A DNA stretch of 5,997 nt, from positions 1 to 5,997 of the forward strand of contig URKL01000120.1 in assembly GCA_900548485.1 (NCBI GenBank). Reading direction: 5' to 3'. Origin of the DNA: an uncultured Succinatimonas sp. GTDB taxonomy: Bacteria; Pseudomonadota; Gammaproteobacteria; Enterobacterales; Succinivibrionaceae. Positions 1-5,997 of the stretch are shown here, piece by piece. The notes beneath the pieces were generated by a model. It made no database searches, was not told the origin of the DNA, and worked only from the letters and a program-made list of their open reading frames with translations. Numbering within the stretch: the first letter of the stretch is position 1; each line of letters begins with the position of its first letter. A program made the position numbers and the translations under genes.

Positions 1-66
1 GCACGTTACGAACGTCAGAAACAACTGGGTATATTCCCTAAAATGGATAATTTCCGGCCGACGGCG

Positions 67-240
67 TCAGCCCGCCTTGCCCGCAGCTTCGGCCATGCGG
101 TCGAGCCTCGGCTTCATGCGCAGCATGCGCATGGCGTTGGCGACCACGATGAGGCAGGTGCCGGTGTCGGCGAAGACGGCCATCCACATGGTGGCGTTGC
201 CCGTGAGCGCCAGTGCGGCGAAGATGACTTCAATTACTTT
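67..240 (-). pseudogene. C-terminal fragment of a ZntA/CadA-type heavy-metal P-type ATPase
   Basis: On the minus strand, 57 codons followed by TGA (67-69) read as the end of a P1B-type metal-exporting ATPase: a hydrophobic segment with LALTGNATMWMAVFADTG, then the last membrane helix ending NAMRMLR and a short basic tail. The FADTG aspartate matches the zinc-liganding Asp714 of E. coli ZntA (family knowledge), which favours the Zn/Cd/Pb branch over the copper branch. The homology stops at the lysine codon at 238-240; the codon before it is a TAG stop, so the nucleotide-binding, phosphorylation and other membrane domains are absent. GC is very high from about 55 to 228 with G/C-ending codons, unlike every other gene here, while the last few codons (229-240) are already AT-rich. 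It is a non-functional remnant. It could be a relic of transfer from a high-GC bacterium or an assembly join; the sequence alone cannot decide. Confidence 0.75.
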
Positions 241-678
241 CTATCCATAGCCTAAGTTTAGAGAATGTATGATTTTATGCAAACAAATAACGCGCATTTT
301 TATGCTACAAATACAAATTTATTAGCTCTTATTTTAGATTTTCATTACCTTAATTCAATCAATTAAGAAACAAATTTATACAAGATTTTTGATATATAGT
401 TAAAAATTTTGCGACCATACTAATTTCAGCAATTTGTGTAGTTATGCTAACAAACCGCCACTAAATGAACAAAGCTAATAATATTAAAAATAGGATATAC
501 ATCGCATACAATTTTATTAAAAACACAAATAATCGTTTGTTAAATACAACAATAGAATACTAGCTGATATTTAAAGCTACTCTTACAGGAAAATACTCTC
601 AAACTTCATAAATTTTGATGATACGCTTGAGCTGTATTACAAATATCCAAACAGACGATGAAAATTTATAAAAGAAAT
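241..678. other. AT-rich stretch with no recognisable gene
   Basis: About 440 bases with very low GC and frequent stops in all frames. I see no coding frame of useful length, no tRNA-like fold, no tandem repeat and no clear terminator. The ogt promoter should lie in its right part, but no convincing -35/-10 pair stands out from the AT-rich background. It may be decayed sequence between the foreign ATPase fragment and ogt. Confidence 0.6.
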
Positions 679-723
679 ATGGAAACTATAAAGATTACAC
701 AGTATCAATCACCATTATGAGTA
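679..723 (+). other. Detached N-terminal codons of ogt, ended by in-frame TGA
   Basis: From ATG at 679 the frame reads METIKITQYQSPL, then TGA (718-720), GTA and the ATG at 724 that opens the rest of ogt in the same frame. Methyltransferases of this family normally begin with a beta strand ending in SPLG, and here the stop falls exactly where that glycine is expected. A single G-to-T change (GGA to TGA) would explain it. Restoring the codon would give a 174-residue protein, a normal length for Ogt. A further in-frame ATG lies at 658, so the original start could be 658 or 679. Neither has a good Shine-Dalgarno sequence. Confidence 0.7.
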
Positions 724-1203
724 ATGCTTATCGGCTCTTACAGTAATAAGTTATGCCTATGCGATTGGATAACAGGAAAACGGCGAGAAGCTATAGACCG
801 TCGCCTACAAAAACAGTTACAGGCAAAATATGAAGAAAGTACTTCCAATATCAATAAACAGGCAATCTCGGAACTTGAAGAATATTTTGCAGGACTGCGT
901 CAAACATTCGATATTTCAATTGTCTTTACCGGCACATTATTTCAATGCTCTGTATGGGAAGAACTGATAAAAATCCCCTATGGGACAACCATATCTTATA
1001 AAGAACTTGCCTGTCGCATTCATAATCCTCAGGCTGTACGTGCAGTAGCCTTAGCAAATGCATACAATCCTATCTCTATTTTTGTCCCCTGTCACCGAGT
1101 GATCGGCAGTAATCATAAACTCACTGGGTATGGCGGTGGTCTCCATGCTAAGAAAAAGTTATTGGAGTTAGAGTGCCCTAAAACTGCTGGGACCTGGTTA
1201 TGA
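724..1203 (+). CDS. ogt: Methylated-DNA--protein-cysteine S-methyltransferase, N-terminally interrupted
   Basis: Ogt/Ada-C-type suicide repair protein that moves the methyl group from O6-methylguanine (and O4-methylthymine) in DNA to its own cysteine, in the cytoplasm. The intact frame encodes 159 residues. The conserved C-terminal domain is complete: FQCSVWEEL and IPYGTTISYKELA (about 73-96), the arginine-finger helix with RAVALANAYNP (Arg106; RAVG is more usual), then PCHRVIG with acceptor Cys123, and LTGYGGGLHAKKKLLELE at the end. The first 15 codons of the expected protein lie upstream in the same frame but are cut off by TGA at 718-720. If translated from 724, the protein lacks the first strand of the N-terminal ribonuclease-H-like domain and starts inside the second. 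The 724 ATG has only a GAG two bases away; its closeness to the stop would allow reinitiation. It may therefore be a young pseudogene, a still-active shortened protein or a sequencing error. It stands alone, convergent with pyrF. Confidence 0.82.
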   Translation: MLIGSYSNKLCLCDWITGKRREAIDRRLQKQLQAKYEESTSNINKQAISELEEYFAGLRQTFDISIVFTGTLFQCSVWEELIKIPYGTTISYKELACRIHNPQAVRAVALANAYNPISIFVPCHRVIGSNHKLTGYGGGLHAKKKLLELECPKTAGTWL

Positions 1204-1260
1204 TATTTTTATAGATAAAAACAATTAGTTAGCTAAATTATTTGCCTAAACTCTCAAGTT

Positions 1261-1300
1261 CCGCCTTCATTCCTTTTTTTAGAATAAGGAATGAAGGCGG
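1261..1300. terminator. 15-bp perfect inverted repeat between convergent ogt and pyrF
   Basis: Arms 1261-1275 and 1286-1300 are perfectly complementary over 15 bp, with a 10-base loop (1276-1285). The repeat sits 57 bases after the ogt stop and 15 bases after the pyrF stop, the expected place for a shared bidirectional terminator. Neither side has a proper run of T after the stem, so termination would be non-canonical; the only T-run on the plus strand spans the end of the left arm and the loop. It could instead be a copy of a dispersed repeat or a 3'-end stabilising hairpin. Confidence 0.55.
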
Positions 1301-1315
1301 ATTATGTTAAATTTA

Positions 1316-2017
1316 CTAAACTAAAGAGGCAATTGAGAAATTGATATTTTCTAAAGCTAATTGTGGATCTAGAGCTTTAGTAATAGGGCGTCCGATAACT
1401 AAATAATCAGCACCGGCTTGTAAAGCCTTAACTGGAGTCATAATACGCTTTTGATCGCCTATGTCAGAGCCTTCAGGGCGAATGCCTGGAGTTACACAGA
1501 CAAAAGGAGCATTAATAGCCGCTTTAATTGCGGTAGTTTCTCGTGCTGAAGATACTACTCCATCAAGACCGCTCTCTTTTGCAAGTTTAGCCAAACGTAA
1601 AACCTGGTCGATAGGCTCTAAATCAAGACCAATACCAGACAATTGATCTCTATCCATAGAAGTCAAAACAGTAACACCGATTAGCAAAGGCTTTTTCTCA
1701 AATTTAGCTAAAGCCTCAGCTGCTGTACTCATCATTACCATGCCGCCACTTGCATGAACATTAACCATCCACACTCCTAAACGAGCCGCGGCCTCACAAG
1801 CACGAGCTACGGTATTTGGAATATCATGAAATTTAAGATCTAAAAAAATCTCAAAATCCTTATTGATAAGTTTTTCTACGAATTGAGGTCCTGCAGTTGT
1901 GAATAATTCATTACCAACCTTTAAACGACAAGACTTAGGATCTATGCGGGATACAAAATTTAAAGCATCGCCTTCATTGTCATAATCTAAAGCAACAATG
2001 ATCTTTGGATCGGTCAT
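1316..2017 (-). CDS. pyrF: Orotidine 5'-phosphate decarboxylase
   Basis: Converts orotidine 5'-monophosphate to UMP, the last step of de novo UMP synthesis, as a cytoplasmic TIM-barrel dimer. With the chosen start the protein has 233 residues, in the range of bacterial group I enzymes. Visible family motifs are VALDYDN near the N-terminus (Asp11), RLKVG (Lys33), the catalytic DLKFHD (Asp60, Lys62, Asp65), [10 protein letters not shown] (83-92), TPGIRP (Arg180, phosphate binding) and IGRPIT (Gly209-Arg210). An in-frame ATG at 2029 overlaps the end of lapB, but the ATG at 2015-2017 has a GGAG six bases upstream (2024-2027) and gives the usual short N-terminus, so I chose it. Only one base separates this start from the lapB stop, so translation is probably coupled to lapB. 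No yciH-like gene follows, unlike in E. coli; the next gene is the convergent ogt. Confidence 0.96.
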   Translation of the reverse strand: MTDPKIIVALDYDNEGDALNFVSRIDPKSCRLKVGNELFTTAGPQFVEKLINKDFEIFLDLKFHDIPNTVARACEAAARLGVWMVNVHASGGMVMMSTAAEALAKFEKKPLLIGVTVLTSMDRDQLSGIGLDLEPIDQVLRLAKLAKESGLDGVVSSARETTAIKAAINAPFVCVTPGIRPEGSDIGDQKRIMTPVKALQAGADYLVIGRPITKALDPQLALENINFSIASLV

Positions 2018-2018
2018 T

Positions 2019-3182
2019 TTAATCTCCATCTAAGCCCACCTTAGGTTTAAGGCTCTCCCAGCGTTTACAACTTGGACATTGCCAAAAAAGCATCTTACTT
2101 TCAAAACCACAATGCGGGCAGGTGTAAATATAATTAGCAGCAATTTGTGCATCCACAAGGCTTTTTAATTGCAAAATTGCTTGATTTGCTGATGGTTCCC
2201 CTTCTTTTGAGCGCAGGCCCATCAGCGCTGAAAATAACTTAAGATTAGGCTTCTCTTTAATATAAGATAACAGCAAATTTTCAGCATCTACTGTTCCTGA
2301 ATCTAAAGCTACAATCCGTACAAGCTCCACCATTGCAGCAGCTGAATGTGTGGAATTTACCAAGCTCTCTAAAGCAAAACGATAATTAGGATCGGCTTTA
2401 TTTGGGAAACACTCATAAATTAACTGCAGGCAAGTTATACCATAATGCGAGTCAAAAGAGGTTACCTTTTTGATCAAAGCATAAGCTTCATTGAACTTGT
2501 TTTTTCTAATATATAAAGAAGCAAGCTCTAAACGAGCTCTTATTGATTCAGGGAAGATTTCAATTGCATAAAGATAAGCTTTAATGGCCTCATCATATTG
2601 TTGGATCATATTTAAATGTGACGCTTTTTCACAATAATATTGACCTAACATACGTAGTCCCTTAGCCCCTAAAACATCACGATATGCTAAAGCCACCTCA
2701 ATAGCGCGGTTGAAGTCCTGTTCACGTTCGTAGACTTTGAGTAAAAGCTTAGCGGCAAATACACGTTGGCGTGGGATTTCAACAACTTTAAGCAAGATCT
2801 GTTCTGCCCTATCTAAAAGTCCTGCCGAAAGAAAATCACAAGCTAACTCTAATTGAGCAGTCTCTCTTTCGCTATCATCAACACTTTCATCATTTGCCAT
2901 ACGTTCATGCAAAGAGATCGCCTTATCAAGCTCTCCTCGAGTACGGAAAAGATTGCCTAAAGCTAATGATGATTCAAAGGAAGGGTCTTGATCTTTAAGA
3001 CAGGCGATAAAGCGATCAACCGCTTTGTCGTCCTGTTTATTCAATAAATACTCAACACCTCGCAAATAATTATGATTTTGCTGATTGCGAGTATTCTCCT
3101 GCTTATTACGAGCAGAGCTACGCCCCATATAGTATCCATAAAGCGCAGCTACTGGAAGAAGTAGAAAAAGCAGTTCAAACAT
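2019..3182 (-). CDS. lapB: Lipopolysaccharide assembly protein B (LapB/YciM)
   Basis: Inner-membrane TPR protein that, in E. coli, works with FtsH to direct degradation of LpxC and so sets the rate of lipid A synthesis. The 387 residues match the 389 of E. coli LapB along the whole length. The N-terminus [20 protein letters not shown] is a single membrane anchor (about 2-20) followed by RSSARNKQ, closely resembling the family start. Tetratricopeptide helices fill most of about 38-345, clearest at 72-105 ([20 protein letters not shown]), 182-212 and 215-245. The C-terminus is a rubredoxin-like metal-binding knuckle with CPHC (Cys355, Cys358) and CPSC (Cys369, Cys372), followed by the family-typical tail ending GLDGD. 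The start has only a weak ribosome binding site and lies 10 bases after the lapA stop, suggesting coupling within a lapA-lapB-pyrF transcript. All four cysteines are present, so it should be functional. Confidence 0.96.
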   Translation of the reverse strand: MFELLFLLLPVAALYGYYMGRSSARNKQENTRNQQNHNYLRGVEYLLNKQDDKAVDRFIACLKDQDPSFESSLALGNLFRTRGELDKAISLHERMANDESVDDSERETAQLELACDFLSAGLLDRAEQILLKVVEIPRQRVFAAKLLLKVYEREQDFNRAIEVALAYRDVLGAKGLRMLGQYYCEKASHLNMIQQYDEAIKAYLYAIEIFPESIRARLELASLYIRKNKFNEAYALIKKVTSFDSHYGITCLQLIYECFPNKADPNYRFALESLVNSTHSAAAMVELVRIVALDSGTVDAENLLLSYIKEKPNLKLFSALMGLRSKEGEPSANQAILQLKSLVDAQIAANYIYTCPHCGFESKMLFWQCPSCKRWESLKPKVGLDGD

Positions 3183-3192
3183 TTACACTGAC

Positions 3193-3510
3193 TTAAGAGT
3201 GAGTAGTAGGCAAAGTTTCTTGCTCTTTTTTAGAAGCTTGCTCTTTTCTTAACTCTTCTTTACGCATCTTAGATAAAGATGAACGAGCAGAACGAGCACG
3301 ATTCCAATACTTTAAGATTAAAAGTAAGGAACCTAACAATCCTAAAATAAAACCTAAAATAACACCTACAACTAAAACAGTTGCCAAGGAAACATCAGCT
3401 TTGATGATCAAGAAATCAAAAAAAACAGTGCTATCGTTAGCTGAACCAATTGCTAAACCAAAGGATGCAATGACAACGATAACAATAAGATTAATCCAAA
3501 ATTTAAGCAT
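3193..3510 (-). CDS. lapA: Lipopolysaccharide assembly protein A (LapA/YciS, DUF1049)
   Basis: Small inner-membrane protein of 105 residues (E. coli LapA has 102) that acts beside LapB in LPS assembly. Two hydrophobic segments are visible: about 4-22, and about 41-66, which is rich in Gly, Val and Leu. Between them is a short stretch with the family-like pattern AND..VFFDFLI (24-35). The cytoplasmic tail after residue 67 is highly charged (RARSARSSLSKMRKEELRKE) and probably helical or coiled-coil, as expected for DUF1049 proteins. The identification rests on this topology together with the position directly upstream of lapB. A purine-rich AGGGAG lies about 11 bases before the start, rather far for a Shine-Dalgarno sequence. 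The gene begins 76 bases after the ihfB stop, so it may be read from ihfB, from its own promoter, or both. Confidence 0.93.
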   Translation of the reverse strand: MLKFWINLIVIVVIASFGLAIGSANDSTVFFDFLIIKADVSLATVLVVGVILGFILGLLGSLLLILKYWNRARSARSSLSKMRKEELRKEQASKKEQETLPTTHS

Positions 3511-3540
3511 TTATTAGTTTACTCCCTCTGGCGATACATC

Positions 3541-3549
3541 ATAATAACA
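3541..3549 (-). promoter_or_regulatory. Possible extended -10 promoter element for lapA-lapB-pyrF
   Basis: Read on the minus strand the sequence is TGTTATTAT, an extended -10 (TGn followed by TATTAT, one base off TATAAT). Transcription would begin roughly 25 bases before the lapA start. No good -35 hexamer is present 16-18 bases upstream. E. coli lapA-lapB is known to have a heat-shock promoter, but I see no clear RpoH consensus here. Weak prediction in AT-rich DNA. Confidence 0.28.
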
Positions 3550-3586
3550 TATCACCTAAGAAGATACACTCCTGTCTATTTAGACC

Positions 3587-3874
3587 CTAAGCACTTTTAC
3601 CATTTACGCTGTTACGTAGGGCAACACCAGGCTTGAAATGAACCACACGACGCTTATCCAAATTTACAGGTTCTCCTGTCTTTGGATTATGAGCAACACG
3701 AGGCTCTCTGACACGAATTTCAAAGCTACCAAAGCCTCGGATCTCAATACGCTCGCCAGCGGCTAAAGTTTCAATCATAACTTCAAAAATTTCTCTGACA
3801 GCGGCATCAATACTCTTGGGATTTTGAGTAGGAAATTGCATTGCCAACACATCTATAAGTTCAGCTCGAGTCAT
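3587..3874 (-). CDS. ihfB: Integration host factor subunit beta
   Basis: DNA-bending nucleoid protein that pairs with IhfA to form IHF and makes sharp bends at specific sites for recombination, replication and transcription. The 95 residues compare with 94 in E. coli IhfB and align nearly without gaps. The N-terminal helices (MTRAELIDVLAMQF, then IDAAVREIFEVMIETLAAGERIEI) form the dimer body. RGFGSFEIR (46-54) is the conserved turn into the beta arm, and HNPKTGEPV (62-70) is the arm tip, with Pro64 as the proline that intercalates into DNA. HFKPG (79-83) leads to the last helix. The beta-type start MTRAELI and the absence of alpha-type features favour ihfB over ihfA or HU. A GGAG (3882-3885) sits seven bases before ATG, confirming the start. 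It lies downstream of the rpsA terminator, so it probably has its own promoter. Confidence 0.96.
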   Translation of the reverse strand: MTRAELIDVLAMQFPTQNPKSIDAAVREIFEVMIETLAAGERIEIRGFGSFEIRVREPRVAHNPKTGEPVNLDKRRVVHFKPGVALRNSVNGKSA

Positions 3875-4035
3875 CTTAAAGCTCCATAGAAAAAAATTTT
3901 TACTAAATAAGATTTTAACTAATTATTAAGCATAAAGTTGAATAAAATTCTTAAAAATCAGATCTTAAGCCAAAATTTTAATAAAAAATTTTCTCTGATC
4001 ACAAAATAAGTCAAACTAAACTATATTTTACACAT
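3875..4035 (-). promoter_or_regulatory. Probable ihfB promoter and leader region
   Basis: This AT-rich gap lies between the rpsA terminator and the ihfB start, so the ihfB promoter is expected here. On the minus strand there is a TTGACT (4009-4014) that could act as a -35 element, but the hexamer 17 bases downstream is AAATTT, a poor -10. Several TAAAAT-like hexamers occur nearer the gene. Two copies of AAAATTTT around 3973-3991 are self-complementary but are ordinary for such AT-rich DNA. IHF autoregulates ihfB in E. coli; I found no match to the IHF consensus with fewer than two mismatches. Confidence 0.3.
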
Positions 4036-4070
4036 AAAAAAACGGCCCCAAATTTTATTTTAGGACCGTT
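4036..4070 (-). terminator. Rho-independent terminator of rpsA
   Basis: Read on the minus strand, ACGGTCCTAAA pairs with TTTGGGGCCGT to give an 11-bp stem with two G-U pairs and a six-base loop, followed at once by seven T residues (4036-4042). It begins about 25 bases after the rpsA stop codon. This is a textbook intrinsic terminator and should separate most rpsA transcripts from ihfB. Confidence 0.92.
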
Positions 4071-4094
4071 CTCTTAGAAACTAGCTAAAAGCTA

Positions 4095-5768
4095 TTATTT
4101 CTCAACCTTACCAGCAGCGGCGAAAGCAGCAGCCATAGCAGTGGTCTGCGGCTCCTGAGCCTTCTGATTTACAGACTCTAAGGCTTCCTTCTCCTCAGCC
4201 TCGTCCTTAGCACGGACAGAGAGGGAGATCTGGCGAGACTTACGATCAACGCTCATGAACTTAGCCTCGATGCTATCACCAACCTTGCAAATGGTGGTAG
4301 CGTCTTCAACGCGATCACGAGAGAGATCAGCAACACGGATGTAACCGGTGATGCCTTCAGCTAACTCAACGGTAACACCGCGAGCATCAACCTCGGCAAC
4401 AGTACCAGTAACTACAGAGCCCTTACGGTGAGAAGCTAAGTAATCAGCAAACGGATCTTCAACGATCTGCTTTAAGCCTAAAGAAATGCGCTCACGCTCC
4501 GGATCTACCTGGAGAACGATAGCGGTGATTTCGTCACCCTTCTTGAAGTCACGAACAGCGTCTTCACCAGACTGCTGCCAAGAAATGTCAGAGAGGTGTA
4601 CTAAGCCGTCAATGCCACCATCAAGACCAATGAAGATACCGAAATCGGTGATAGACTTGATCTTACCGGTAACCTTGTCACCCTTAGAGTGGGTCTCAGC
4701 GAACTCAATCCAAGGATTCTGCTTGCACTGCTTCAAGCCTAAAGAAATACGACGACGCTCCTCATCGATCTCTAAGACCTTAACCTTGACGGTATCGCCA
4801 ACAGAAACAACCTTAGAAGGATGAATATTCTTGTTGGTCCAATCCATCTCAGATACGTGAACTAAGCCTTCAACACCCTCTTCGATCTCAACGAAGCAAC
4901 CGTAATCGGTTAAGTTGGTGACCTTACCCTCGATGATAGAATCAACAGGGAAACGGGTAGCGATATTGGCCCACGGATCCTCACCTAACTGCTTCAAGCC
5001 TAAGGATACACGCTGACGCTCACGGTCAAACTTGAGAACCTTAACGGTAATCTCGTCACCAACATTAACGATCTCAGAAGGATGCTTAACACGCTTCCAA
5101 GCCATATCGGTGATGTGTAATAAACCATCAACGCCGCCTAAGTCAACGAATGCGCCGTAATCGGTGAGGTTCTTGACAACACCCTTTACAGTCTGACCTT
5201 CAGCGAGGTTAGCTAATACGTTCTCGCGCTCAGAGGAGTTCTCAGTCTCAATAACAGCACGACGAGAAACAACAACATTGTTGCGCTTCTGATCAAGCTT
5301 GATAACCTTGAACTGCTGCTCTTTGCCCTCTAAATGAGAGGTATCACGAACCGGACGTACGTCAACTAAGGAGCCCGGTAAGAAGGCGCGAATACCGCCT
5401 AACTGAACAGTGAAGCCACCCTTGACCTTGCCATCGATAACGCCGGTAACAGTTTCCTGCTTGTTGAAAGCGTCCTCGAGCTTGATCCAAGCTTCGTTGC
5501 GCTTTGCCTTCTCGCGAGAGACCTGAGTCTCACCGTCGCCAGACTCAACAGACTCAAGAGCAACGTCAACTACGTCACCAACTTGAACCTCGAGCTCACC
5601 GGCTGGGCTCATGAACTGCTCCTGCGGGATAGCAGACTCAGACTTAAGACCGGTGTCAACAATGACGAGGCCGTTGTTAATATCAACAACAGTACCCTTA
5701 ACCATTGAACCCGGACGGGTTTCTACGTTTTTCAGAGACTCTTCGAAAAGTTGTGCAAAAGATTCCAT
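4095..5768 (-). CDS. rpsA: 30S ribosomal protein S1
   Basis: S1 binds the 30S subunit and single-stranded mRNA leaders, and is needed to initiate on structured or weakly Shine-Dalgarno mRNAs. From the chosen start the protein is 557 residues, the same as E. coli, beginning [20 protein letters not shown]. Six S1 (OB-fold) domains follow at roughly 21-87, 105-171, 192-260, 277-347, 364-434 and 451-520. Domains 3 to 6 carry the repeated pattern of TDYGAFV or TDFGIFI, then a GLVHVS-like strand and RISLGLKQ. The C-terminal tail is Ala/Glu-rich. An in-frame ATG at 5799-5801 would add 11 residues ([11 protein letters not shown]), but these fall in the leader hairpins and match nothing known in S1, so the ATG at 5766-5768 is preferred. 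Translation is probably autoregulated through the leader. The gene is richer in GC and in favoured codons than its neighbours, as expected for a highly expressed ribosomal gene. Confidence 0.97.
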   Translation of the reverse strand: MESFAQLFEESLKNVETRPGSMVKGTVVDINNGLVIVDTGLKSESAIPQEQFMSPAGELEVQVGDVVDVALESVESGDGETQVSREKAKRNEAWIKLEDAFNKQETVTGVIDGKVKGGFTVQLGGIRAFLPGSLVDVRPVRDTSHLEGKEQQFKVIKLDQKRNNVVVSRRAVIETENSSERENVLANLAEGQTVKGVVKNLTDYGAFVDLGGVDGLLHITDMAWKRVKHPSEIVNVGDEITVKVLKFDRERQRVSLGLKQLGEDPWANIATRFPVDSIIEGKVTNLTDYGCFVEIEEGVEGLVHVSEMDWTNKNIHPSKVVSVGDTVKVKVLEIDEERRRISLGLKQCKQNPWIEFAETHSKGDKVTGKIKSITDFGIFIGLDGGIDGLVHLSDISWQQSGEDAVRDFKKGDEITAIVLQVDPERERISLGLKQIVEDPFADYLASHRKGSVVTGTVAEVDARGVTVELAEGITGYIRVADLSRDRVEDATTICKVGDSIEAKFMSVDRKSRQISLSVRAKDEAEEKEALESVNQKAQEPQTTAMAAAFAAAGKVEK

Positions 5769-5850
5769 TAAGGTAAAAATTCCAAATTTGCCCCGTTGCA
5801 TCCTGCCTTTGGGGAGTTGTTAAAAAATGTACAGTCATCCATGACCATAC
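5769..5850 (-). promoter_or_regulatory. rpsA translation initiation region with three possible hairpins
   Basis: On the minus strand three hairpins can be drawn before the rpsA ATG. Hairpin I (5829-5850) has nine consecutive pairs, two of them G-U, and a TGGA loop. Hairpin II (5791-5814) has a CCCC/GGGG stem, an internal loop and an inner GCA/TGC stem with a GGA loop. Hairpin III (5777-5789) pairs AAATT with AATTT around TGG, the following A completing a GGA. There is no Shine-Dalgarno at normal spacing; the last GGA ends 12 bases before ATG. Gammaproteobacterial rpsA is known for a three-hairpin, SD-less leader that drives efficient translation and is repressed by free S1. That this leader works the same way is inference from the fold. 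Confidence 0.5.
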
Positions 5851-5852
5851 TT

Positions 5853-5874
5853 AAAAAAATGTAGAAAAACTACA
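5853..5874 (-). terminator. Weak hairpin with T-run at the end of cmk
   Basis: On the minus strand TGTAG and CTACA (5860-5874) pair around a five-T loop and are followed by seven T residues (5853-5859). The stem is only five bp and overlaps the cmk stop codon, so at best it would attenuate transcription from cmk into rpsA. It could be chance in AT-rich DNA. Confidence 0.22.
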
Positions 5875-5997
5875 ATTCACACTCAAGACCGGTGCGCTCT
5901 TTAATAATCTGCGCAACAGTCTTAAAAACTTCTTCAATACTTAAATTAGAAGAATCGATTACTACAGCATCATCTGCAGGTTTAAGCGGAGCAACCT
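5870..5997 (-). CDS. cmk: Cytidylate kinase, C-terminal part (runs off the window)
   Basis: The last 41 codons and TAG stop (5870-5872) of a minus-strand gene whose start lies beyond the right edge. The readable sequence begins VAPLKPADDAVVIDSSNLSIEEVF and ends GLECEL. The pattern PL.PA.DA.VIDSS.LSIEEV is the conserved end of bacterial cytidylate kinase (CMP/dCMP phosphorylation to CDP/dCDP), in which the aspartate-serine stretch precedes the final helix. Its place directly upstream of rpsA, with 101 bases between stop and start, is the standard cmk-rpsA arrangement and supports the call. The catalytic P-loop is outside the window, so functionality cannot be judged here. Confidence 0.93.
   Translation of the reverse strand, partial: VAPLKPADDAVVIDSSNLSIEEVFKTVAQIIKERTGLECEL

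Noticed and set aside
3..15. Short palindrome ACGTT-ACG-AACGT at the left edge.
   Set aside because: Five-base arms at a window edge with no partner copy nearby; no basis to call an operator or attachment site.
1..255. A plus-strand open frame through the left edge, with an ATG at 43.
   Set aside because: Most of it is the antisense of the GC-rich ATPase fragment, giving a His/Gly/Ala-rich product with no family resemblance. The first 18 or so codons (ending PKMDNF) could be the tail of another gene, but I do not recognise it.
1461..1646. Plus-strand open frame of 61 codons.
   Set aside because: It lies wholly antisense to pyrF, whose reading frame and motifs are clear.
3567..3590. GTCTA-AA-TAGAC hairpin just after the ihfB stop as a terminator.
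   Set aside because: Five-bp stem with a two-base loop and no following T-run, so there is no support for termination.
3920..3960. Possible IHF binding site upstream of ihfB (TTCAACTTTATG on the minus strand).
   Set aside because: Two mismatches to the consensus in very AT-rich DNA, where such matches are expected by chance.
4486..4824. Plus-strand open frame of 112 codons.
   Set aside because: Antisense to conserved S1 domains of rpsA; open only because of the codon bias of that gene.
5611..5823. Plus-strand open frame of 70 codons.
   Set aside because: Antisense to the rpsA start and leader, with no ribosome binding site or recognisable product.

Overview
The window reads as an AT-rich gammaproteobacterial chromosome segment. 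The main evidence is a minus-strand run in the order cmk (3' end only), rpsA, ihfB, lapA, lapB, pyrF. This gene order, with an IHF beta subunit and the LapA/LapB lipopolysaccharide-control pair, is typical of Gammaproteobacteria. The S1 protein is 557 residues with six S1 domains, the same length as in E. coli. The low GC of the intergenic DNA would suit a host-associated lineage such as Succinivibrionaceae, but that placement is inference and was not tested by any search.

Layout from left to right. Bases 1-54 are the end of something unrecognised. Bases about 55-230 are an abrupt GC-rich island that reads on the minus strand as the last 57 residues of a ZntA/CadA-type heavy-metal P-type ATPase; its composition and codon use are foreign to the rest of the window, so it is either a transferred remnant or an assembly chimera. 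Bases about 241-678 are a very AT-rich stretch with no recognisable gene. Bases 679-1203 (+) carry an ogt-type O6-methylguanine-DNA methyltransferase. Its natural N-terminus is cut by an in-frame TGA at the position of the conserved glycine of the SPLG motif, leaving an intact 159-codon frame with the catalytic PCHRV motif. A 15-bp perfect inverted repeat (1261-1300) separates ogt from the convergent pyrF.

From 1316 to 5997 everything is on the minus strand. Transcription runs from cmk (pyrimidine nucleotide metabolism) into rpsA (ribosomal protein S1), which ends at a strong rho-independent terminator (4036-4070). ihfB follows after an AT-rich gap that probably holds its own promoter. lapA, lapB and pyrF are packed tightly (10 nt, then 1 nt between genes) and look co-transcribed. 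Together these genes serve nucleotide supply (cmk, pyrF), translation (rpsA), nucleoid architecture (ihfB) and control of LPS synthesis through LpxC turnover (lapA, lapB).

The rpsA leader can be folded by eye into three small hairpins, each with a GGA at or beside its loop, upstream of a start codon that lacks a well-placed Shine-Dalgarno sequence. This resembles the unusual S1-autoregulated initiation region known for gammaproteobacterial rpsA. No previously undescribed system is evident; the points most worth checking are the interrupted ogt, the GC-rich ATPase fragment and the rpsA leader.
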